Assembly (NCBI GenBank): GCA_009908735.1
Contig: JAAAOR010000030.1
Coordinates: 1-11,028 of the forward strand
Length of the DNA stretch: 11,028 bases
Origin: Spirochaetota bacterium
GTDB lineage: Bacteria; Spirochaetota; Spirochaetia; DSM-27196; PWMO01
Direction of reading: 5' to 3'
Of this stretch, positions 6,959-11,028 are shown in pieces (position 1 is the first letter of the stretch; each line of letters starts with the position of its first letter). The position numbers and the translations under genes are program-made. The notes beneath the pieces are model-generated. The model saw nothing but the letters and a program-made list of their open reading frames with translations. It was not told where the DNA came from and searched no databases.

Positions 6959-7198
6959 TCAAACGTAGTCGCGGAGCTCGTCCGGGAACACCTGCTCGAG
7001 CTCGTAGTGGCGCAGGTCACGATTGCGCTCCTGCTCGGTCGATATCGATCGTACGCGGTACACGATCATGCCCGTGCTCGGCAGGGGAGGGCGGAGCACT
7101 GTTCCGTTCATATCGACGAGCGTCCCGAAAGACAGGCCGGAAGAAATCTCGATCTCATCGCCCTCAGGATAATGCATCATGTGGGTGAGGTAGCGCAT
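6959..7198 (-). CDS. Small acidic protein of unknown function, 79 residues
   Basis: I do not recognise this protein. It is 79 residues, soluble, with no cysteines and no signal peptide. The first half looks like a small beta fold (EIEISSGLSFGTLVDMNGTV, about 15-34), with a helix of mixed charge near the end (STEQERNRDLRHYELEQVF). Its frame is intact between two clear genes on the same strand, and a promoter with correct spacing stands directly before its ATG, which supports it as real. No Shine-Dalgarno is present, which agrees with a leaderless message. An internal start at residue 7 or 8 (both Met) is possible. It lies 60 bp after the DUF1634-type gene and 95 bp before the SDR gene. Confidence 0.65.
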   Translation of the reverse strand: MRYLTHMMHYPEGDEIEISSGLSFGTLVDMNGTVLRPPLPSTGMIVYRVRSISTEQERNRDLRHYELEQVFPDELRDYV

Positions 7199-7204
7199 GG
7201 CCGT

Positions 7205-7233
7205 AGTCTACGTGGCGGTCCAGCATGGGGCAA
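7205..7233 (-). promoter_or_regulatory. Candidate promoter giving a leaderless message for the 79-residue gene
   Basis: On the minus strand TTGCCC (plus 7228-7233), a 17-base spacer, TAGACT (plus 7205-7210) and six bases lead to the ATG at 7198. The predicted transcription start is the A of the start codon. Confidence 0.5.
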
Positions 7234-7258
7234 GCCATGGATGGAACGAGCCGGGATA

Positions 7259-7678
7259 TCAGTGACCACCGACGATGCCGCTGGCTGCGAGGACGAGGAC
7301 GAGAATCTCGGCGGTCACCATCGCGGCGTAGGCGAAGTCCCGACGGCGGAGGAACAGGACGACGAGAAAGAGAAAGCCGACCGGTGTAACCGCTGAAAGG
7401 ACGGCCAGGGAACCGAGCGAAAGAAGATCGGCACGATGAACATTCGTCACCCAGGCCCAGAAATGCGGACGCTCGGTTTCAGCGACCGCTTCGTCGGCTG
7501 GTAGGTGCCACACCTCCGGCACCCGGTGCGCATCCATGTAAGATGGAAGCAGCGCAAAGGCGTATACGAGAAACGTGGCTCCGAGAAAGAGAAATCCGGC
7601 CAAGACCAAGTAGTGCAGGATGCGGCCATACTTTGTTTCGATTTCGTGACGTGTCTCATCGTGGTGTGCGTCGTGCAT
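7259..7678 (-). CDS. DUF1634-type membrane protein, TSUP permease partner
   Basis: This 139-residue inner-membrane protein has three hydrophobic segments (about 21-45, 87-110 and 115-136), matching the DUF1634 (PF07843) pattern, including a conserved-looking SLGSLAVLSAVTPVGFLF (87-104). DUF1634 proteins are commonly encoded directly after TauE/SafE permeases and are presumed accessory subunits. Here its ATG at 7678 shares a base with the permease stop (TAATG), so translation is coupled. Two features are unusual: a histidine-rich start (MHDAHHDETRHE, five His in 25 residues with His22) and a longer loop between helices 1 and 2 (about 46-86) rich in Trp, His and acidic residues. The much longer open frame upstream (to 8056) lies inside the permease gene and is not coding. 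Confidence 0.85.
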   Translation of the reverse strand: MHDAHHDETRHEIETKYGRILHYLVLAGFLFLGATFLVYAFALLPSYMDAHRVPEVWHLPADEAVAETERPHFWAWVTNVHRADLLSLGSLAVLSAVTPVGFLFLVVLFLRRRDFAYAAMVTAEILVLVLAASGIVGGH

Positions 7679-8625
7679 TACATAACCCCCGTTCCACTGA
7701 GAATCGAGCGAACTCCCGCAAGAAAGAGTATGGCGATAACCAGCCAGCGAACGAAGGCAGGCCGCGTTTTGCCGAGAAGACGGGCGCCGATCCGCGTGCC
7801 GATCATCATGCCTGCAACCGAAGGAACGGCGATCAACGGGAGCACCGCACCCCGGTTCAGATAGATCCATCCAGCTGCCGTGTCGTTGATAGAAAGAATC
7901 AGGCCGCTGGTGGCAACTGAGACCTTCAGCGGTGCTCCGAGCAGGAGATTTAGAGCCGGAACGTTGGCCCAGCCCGCGCCGATGCCGAACATACCGGCGA
8001 GGAATCCAATGCCGACAAAGAGCACGATTCCGAGAGGCATTCGATGCACATCCCAACGCACCTCTTCGCCGCTTCGTTCATCGAAGTAGATTCCATTGAT
8101 TGATAGCGCTGTCGACAGTGCATCGGGTCTGCGGACCATCTCGCGCGAACCGCCGGCGGCACGTGCCATGAAGAGCACGATTGATACGATTGCAACGCCG
8201 AGTGCGATCTGCACCACATTGACCGGCAGCGCCAGGCCGACCATCGCGCCGGCAATGGACCCCACGGATCCGACCAGAGCCAACGGAATGGCAAGGCGCA
8301 GACTGGCGAGGCGACGGGTGAGAAACGTCGGCCCCGCGGACAGGGCGCCGCAGAGCGCAACCATCAGACCGGCGCCTCGGACGAAATCGAGATGGAAGGG
8401 GAAGATGCTGCTGACAATGGGGACGAAGAGCACACCCCCGCCCACGCCTCCGAGTGCGGCTATGACTCCGAGGGCCAGCGTAAATACGAACAGTAGCACT
8501 GCCCAGCCCCACCAGGGCATGGCCTCAGTCGCCAGGAGCGAGGTCGGTTCGGCGGCGAACACGGCGGTGGGAGCCGGCACAAACAGGAGGACGGCGAACA
8601 AAAAGAGCTTTGAGGCCTGCGACAC
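7678..8625 (-). CDS. TSUP (TauE/SafE, DUF81) family permease
   Basis: This 315-residue membrane permease belongs to a family that moves sulfite, sulfonates, thiosulfate or related organic anions, often outward. The two-fold family repeat is visible: GGVGGGVLFVPIV (59-71) in the first half and GMFGIGAGWANVPALNLLLG (211-230) in the second. An extra N-terminal hydrophobic segment ending PTAVFAAEP (about 19-27) looks like a cleavable signal peptide. A hydrophilic loop (about 153-196) joins the halves. GTG 8625 is preferred: the promoter at 8684-8713 overlaps the upstream ATG at 8697, and GGGG lies nine bases before the GTG. The downstream DUF1634-type gene is coupled by TAATG. The substrate cannot be read directly. 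Confidence 0.9.
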   Translation of the reverse strand: MSQASKLFLFAVLLFVPAPTAVFAAEPTSLLATEAMPWWGWAVLLFVFTLALGVIAALGGVGGGVLFVPIVSSIFPFHLDFVRGAGLMVALCGALSAGPTFLTRRLASLRLAIPLALVGSVGSIAGAMVGLALPVNVVQIALGVAIVSIVLFMARAAGGSREMVRRPDALSTALSINGIYFDERSGEEVRWDVHRMPLGIVLFVGIGFLAGMFGIGAGWANVPALNLLLGAPLKVSVATSGLILSINDTAAGWIYLNRGAVLPLIAVPSVAGMMIGTRIGARLLGKTRPAFVRWLVIAILFLAGVRSILSGTGVM

Positions 8626-8653
8626 GGGAAAACCCCAGATTGAGTATGAGTGA

Positions 8654-8669
8654 TGCCGCCCGGGCGGCA
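8654..8669. repeat. 16-bp perfect palindrome in the permease leader
   Basis: TGCCGCCCGGGCGGCA is its own reverse complement. It lies just downstream of the permease promoter and 29 bp before the permease GTG, where a repressor could block transcription. It has no loop or U-tract and so is not a terminator. Confidence 0.45.
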
Positions 8670-8683
8670 CGGAATCTCCCGGC

Positions 8684-8713
8684 ACTATAGTCGACATGAC
8701 TGCCCGGCAGCAA
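8684..8713 (-). promoter_or_regulatory. Sigma70-type promoter for the TSUP-DUF1634 genes
   Basis: On the minus strand TTGCTG (plus 8708-8713) is followed by 18 bases and TATAGT (plus 8684-8689). Transcription would start near 8677, giving a leader of about 50 bases that contains the 16-bp palindrome. Confidence 0.6.
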
Positions 8714-8718
8714 CCACA

Positions 8719-8747
8719 TTGGAAATCCGTTGCCCGGCGGATATACT
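8719..8747 (+). promoter_or_regulatory. Sigma70-type promoter for the secreted protease gene
   Basis: TTGGAA (8719-8724), a 17-base spacer and TATACT (8742-8747) make a good promoter. Transcription would begin near 8754, about 26 bases before the ATG. Its -35 is only five bases from the -35 of the divergent permease promoter. Confidence 0.65.
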
Positions 8748-8779
8748 CATGTTTTCAAGTGTTTTCGAGGAGGAAGCGG

Positions 8780-10783
8780 ATGCACGTGAATCGGTTTGTC
8801 GGTCTCTCGGCTCTCGCGCTAACGATACTCTTTGTCTCTCACCCCGCCTGGGCGGAGCAGGGGCTCGGCCTCGGCATGAACGATACAGCGCCGCGGCTTC
8901 TTGGCGCAGTGCCCTCGGCGGCGCCTTCGGCTTCCCGCGTCGAGAGCGCAGCCTCTGCAGGCGCTTCGGGTTCGGCCTCGGCTGTGGCCCCGCTTCCCCG
9001 GACGGTGGACCTCTCGGCGCACATGCCGACCCCCGGTCACCAGGGACCGATCGGCAGTTGCGGCGCCTGGGCAACAGCCTACGCCCTGCGCTCCTACCAG
9101 GAAAACGTGCAACGCGGGTGGGGCGCAGACAGCGACTCGGAGGTTTTCTCCCCATCGTTTCTCTACAACTTGTTCTCCGATGGCGATGACCGCGGGGCGC
9201 ACTTTCCGGGTCTTTTCGCCCTTCTCGAGGAGCACGGCTGTGCAACCCTCGCGACGATGCCCTATACGACCGATTTGACCGTCGCCCCTGGCGCGGAGGC
9301 CCTCGAGGAGGCTCAAAAGTATCGCATCATCTCCTACGAGCGACTCGACCCACAGAACCTGGAGGCGGTCAAGGCGGTTCTTGCCGACGGCGAGCCGGTC
9401 GTGTTCGGGGCGATGCTCTATCGTGACTTCATCAGCTACGACGGAGGTGTCTACACGCAACGTAGCCCGCAGGAGTACGGACGGCACGGGATGACGTTGG
9501 CGGGCTACGATGACGACCGCCGGGCCTTTAGGCTCATAAACTCCTGGGGCACGAGCTGGGGCGAGGAGGGGTACGCATGGATGAGCTACGATACGTTCCG
9601 CGACACCGCCTTCGAGGCCTACCTCGTGCAGGACCAGGTGGATGTACCGCAGGAGACCGCGCGGGCACCCGCCTCGGTTCGCGCCTCCGACGGCGCTTCA
9701 GTCGACATGGTCCGCATCAGCTGGAAGCCCGTAGGCGCTCCGGCGTTCTTTCGCGTCTACCGCGCGGATAACGGCAGCGGCCGATTCGAGCAAATCGGAA
9801 CTGCGCGAAATCCCGGCTATCGTGACGAAAGCGCGCTTCCCGGTGTGGAGTACCTCTACGCGGTGCGCAGCGTGTCGGTCGCCGATGACGGATCCGAGCG
9901 CGAGAGCCCCATGAGCTCGGTGGCAATCGGTCGTCGCGCCGAGCCGGAGCCGCAGAGCTCACCACCGGGCACGCCGGGGGACCTCACCGCTTCGGTCGAC
10001 GGGCGCGCGGCGCGGGTGAGCTGGAGCTCGGTGGACGGCGCCGACGGCTACCGGGTATATCGATTCGACGAGGAGAAGGGAGATTTCGTGGAGGTCGGTC
10101 GCACACGCGATACGGGGTTCCTCGACGAGACGATTGAAGGATCCGACACGGTGTCCTACGTCGTCACGGCCTTCAACGAATCCGGCGAGGGGCAGGCCAC
10201 CAGGGCAGTCACCGTTTCGAACAGCGCGGCAACAGCCACCCTCGACGCACCTGAATGGATCGGCGTGGATGATCGAGCCGGCCCCGGTCGGCAGCGGCTG
10301 CGGTGGACCGCAGTCGCGGGTGCCGAGGCATACCGCATCGAGCGCTTCGACCCGAAGGCCGGGCAATGGATACCCCAGATGCAGGTGCAGTCGACGAGCT
10401 GGCTTCGTGACGAATGGGACACTCGCGGCACCTATCGGGTGGTGGCCCTCGCTGGCCCCCGCGAGGGTAACGCGACCCACGGCGTGGTCATGGGACGACT
10501 CGGCGTCGACGAGAATTCGTTCGACGACGCGGCGTACCGTGACGAAGAGTGGCAGCGCCGCCGCCGCGAGCTCGGTTTCTCGCGCACCGACGATCGAACC
10601 GTGCCCGCATCGGCGAGGACGGCCTACCGCGGGAGCTGGGACGATCGGGACCTCTTCGACTTCGAGGAGATTCAGTCGTTCTTCGAGGAGGCCCTCCGTG
10701 CGGAGGAAGAGGCTTTCCGGAAGTTTCGAGCAGAAGAAGATCGAGCGTTCGACGATTTCTTGGAACGGGATGGGCGCCGGTAG
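8780..10783 (+). CDS. Secreted papain-family (C1A) cysteine protease with Fn3-like domains
   Basis: This 667-residue exported protein starts at ATG 8780, six bases after GAGGAGG (8767-8773). Residues 1-25 form a signal peptide ending HPAWA. A low-complexity Ala/Ser/Gly linker (about 45-72) replaces the usual inhibitory propeptide. The protease domain (about 74-285) has Gln88, Cys94 in GSCGAWATAYAL, His236 in YGRHGMTLAGYD and Asn254 in LINSWGTSWG, so the full papain set is present; the motif is SCGAWA, not the common SCWAF. Three fibronectin-III-like repeats follow (about 295-385, 396-480, 488-575), each with a WxxVxGAxxYRVYR-like core. The tail (about 580-667) is strongly charged with an acidic and aromatic helix (FDFEEIQSFFEEALRAEEEA, 626-645). 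The protein may act in the periplasm or outside the cell; its substrate is unknown. It could also be a binding protein with weak protease activity. Confidence 0.93.
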   Translation: MHVNRFVGLSALALTILFVSHPAWAEQGLGLGMNDTAPRLLGAVPSAAPSASRVESAASAGASGSASAVAPLPRTVDLSAHMPTPGHQGPIGSCGAWATAYALRSYQENVQRGWGADSDSEVFSPSFLYNLFSDGDDRGAHFPGLFALLEEHGCATLATMPYTTDLTVAPGAEALEEAQKYRIISYERLDPQNLEAVKAVLADGEPVVFGAMLYRDFISYDGGVYTQRSPQEYGRHGMTLAGYDDDRRAFRLINSWGTSWGEEGYAWMSYDTFRDTAFEAYLVQDQVDVPQETARAPASVRASDGASVDMVRISWKPVGAPAFFRVYRADNGSGRFEQIGTARNPGYRDESALPGVEYLYAVRSVSVADDGSERESPMSSVAIGRRAEPEPQSSPPGTPGDLTASVDGRAARVSWSSVDGADGYRVYRFDEEKGDFVEVGRTRDTGFLDETIEGSDTVSYVVTAFNESGEGQATRAVTVSNSAATATLDAPEWIGVDDRAGPGRQRLRWTAVAGAEAYRIERFDPKAGQWIPQMQVQSTSWLRDEWDTRGTYRVVALAGPREGNATHGVVMGRLGVDENSFDDAAYRDEEWQRRRRELGFSRTDDRTVPASARTAYRGSWDDRDLFDFEEIQSFFEEALRAEEEAFRKFRAEEDRAFDDFLERDGRR

Positions 10784-10793
10784 GGCACGGAGA

Positions 10794-10864
10794 AGCGACC
10801 GACGGGAATCGAACCCGCATCACCAGCTTGGAAGGCTGGGGTAATACCATTATACGACAGTCGC
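10794..10864 (-). tRNA. tRNA-Gly (anticodon TCC)
   Basis: On the minus strand the 71-base gene folds as a full cloverleaf. The acceptor stem is GCGACTG with CGGTCGC (one G-T pair), the D arm is closed by GTA/TAC around AATGGT, the anticodon stem CCAGC/GCTGG holds loop CTTCCAA, and the T arm is GCGGG-TTCGATT-CCCGT. The anticodon TCC reads GGA and, with U34 wobble, GGG. The CCA end is not encoded (TCT follows the discriminator T), so a CCA-adding enzyme is needed. It is convergent with the protease gene, whose stop is 10 bases away. Confidence 0.97.
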
Positions 10865-10883
10865 AGGCTGCACCACCATGTAG

Positions 10884-10913
10884 TAGATAGCAGTTGCCAC
10901 GGGGTCCTGTCAA
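10884..10913 (-). promoter_or_regulatory. Promoter for the tRNA-Gly gene
   Basis: A perfect TTGACA (plus 10908-10913) is followed by 18 bases and TATCTA (plus 10884-10889) on the minus strand. The predicted start is about 12 bases before the mature tRNA 5' end. Confidence 0.6.
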
Positions 10914-10952
10914 GGTGATGCATGATGCGCCCGGGCAGCCTGCGCCACCCGC

Positions 10953-10982
10953 TTGCGCGACGGGCCGCTCCTGCTCTAGACT
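10953..10982 (+). promoter_or_regulatory. Candidate promoter for the gene at the right edge
   Basis: TTGCGC (10953-10958), 18 bases, then TAGACT (10977-10982). It would start a transcript near 10989, followed by GGAG at 11007-11010 and an ATG at 11019. The arrangement supports a new gene leaving the window. Confidence 0.45.
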
Positions 10983-11018
10983 CAGAGCCAACACAGCGCA
11001 GCAATCGGAGAGCTAGAG

Positions 11019-11028
11019 ATGGGCACAC
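11019..11028 (+). CDS. Probable start of a new gene, cut by the window edge
   Basis: ATG GGC ACA is visible, with GGAG eight bases upstream and a promoter at 10953-10982. Only three codons can be read, so no product can be named. Confidence 0.35.

Noticed and set aside
6864..6962. N-terminal extension of the SDR to ATG 6962
   Set aside because: The cofactor loop TGTSRGLG belongs within the first 15 residues, and the extension is Arg/Pro-rich leader. The likely promoter lies within it.
7679..8056. Extended open frame upstream of the DUF1634-type start
   Set aside because: It lies inside the permease gene in another frame and its translation is low-complexity and basic. The ATG at 7678 is coupled to the permease stop.
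8626..8697. Permease start at ATG 8697
   Set aside because: It overlaps the candidate -10 region, and the signal peptide begins at GTG 8625. It is not fully excluded without transcript data.
10488..10994. Minus-strand open frame across the tRNA gene and protease end
   Set aside because: It runs through the tRNA-Gly gene and antisense to the protease tail, and its translation is very Arg/Pro/Ser-rich.
1..11028. CRISPR array, insertion sequence, phage or defence island
   Set aside because: No regular repeats with spacers, transposase, integrase, terminal inverted repeats or known defence genes were seen on either strand.

Overview
The window is a gene-dense bacterial chromosome segment, roughly 60% G+C by eye. 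It holds ten complete protein genes, one gene cut by the left edge, one tRNA gene, and probably the first codons of another gene at the right edge. Exported proteins with classical signal peptides and sigma70-type promoter hexamers point to a diderm-like bacterium. The PurB-type lyase, the orphan DRTGG protein and the secreted papain-like protease with fibronectin domains would fit a spirochaete. That is an impression from protein style, not a demonstrated placement. There is no phage, insertion sequence, CRISPR array or rRNA.

Layout. Positions 1-800 (+) hold the end of a SAM-dependent methyltransferase whose last 82 bp overlap the end of the convergent lyase gene. Positions 719-3829 (-) are a three-gene run, read right to left: a 59-residue two-helix membrane protein starting at TTG, a sodium:solute symporter joined to it by an ATGA overlap, and a PurB-type lyase. 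A 210-bp intergenic region then separates this run from a divergent (+) run (4040-6056): a DRTGG-domain protein, a helical protein of unknown function with a coiled-coil start, and an aminoglycoside-phosphotransferase-fold kinase. Positions 6105-8625 (-) hold four genes, right to left: a TSUP (TauE/SafE) permease, its DUF1634-type partner (stop and start overlap in TAATG), a 79-residue orphan, and a benzil/sepiapterin-reductase-like SDR. The last two each have a -10-like hexamer exactly six bases before their ATG and no Shine-Dalgarno sequence, so they look leaderless. Positions 8780-10783 (+) encode a secreted papain-family (C1A) cysteine protease with three fibronectin-III-like domains and a charged helical tail, transcribed divergently from the permease. 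A tRNA-Gly(TCC) gene (-) follows, then a promoter and start codon (+) at the right edge.

How the genes may work together. The small membrane protein and the symporter probably form one transport unit, and the lyase downstream may use the imported substrate or may be ordinary PurB. TSUP and DUF1634 probably form a sulfur-compound or organic-anion transporter. The DRTGG / coiled-coil / kinase-fold run has no obvious pathway and is the best candidate for something undescribed. No well-defined new system such as a defence island or a reverse-transcriptase element is visible.
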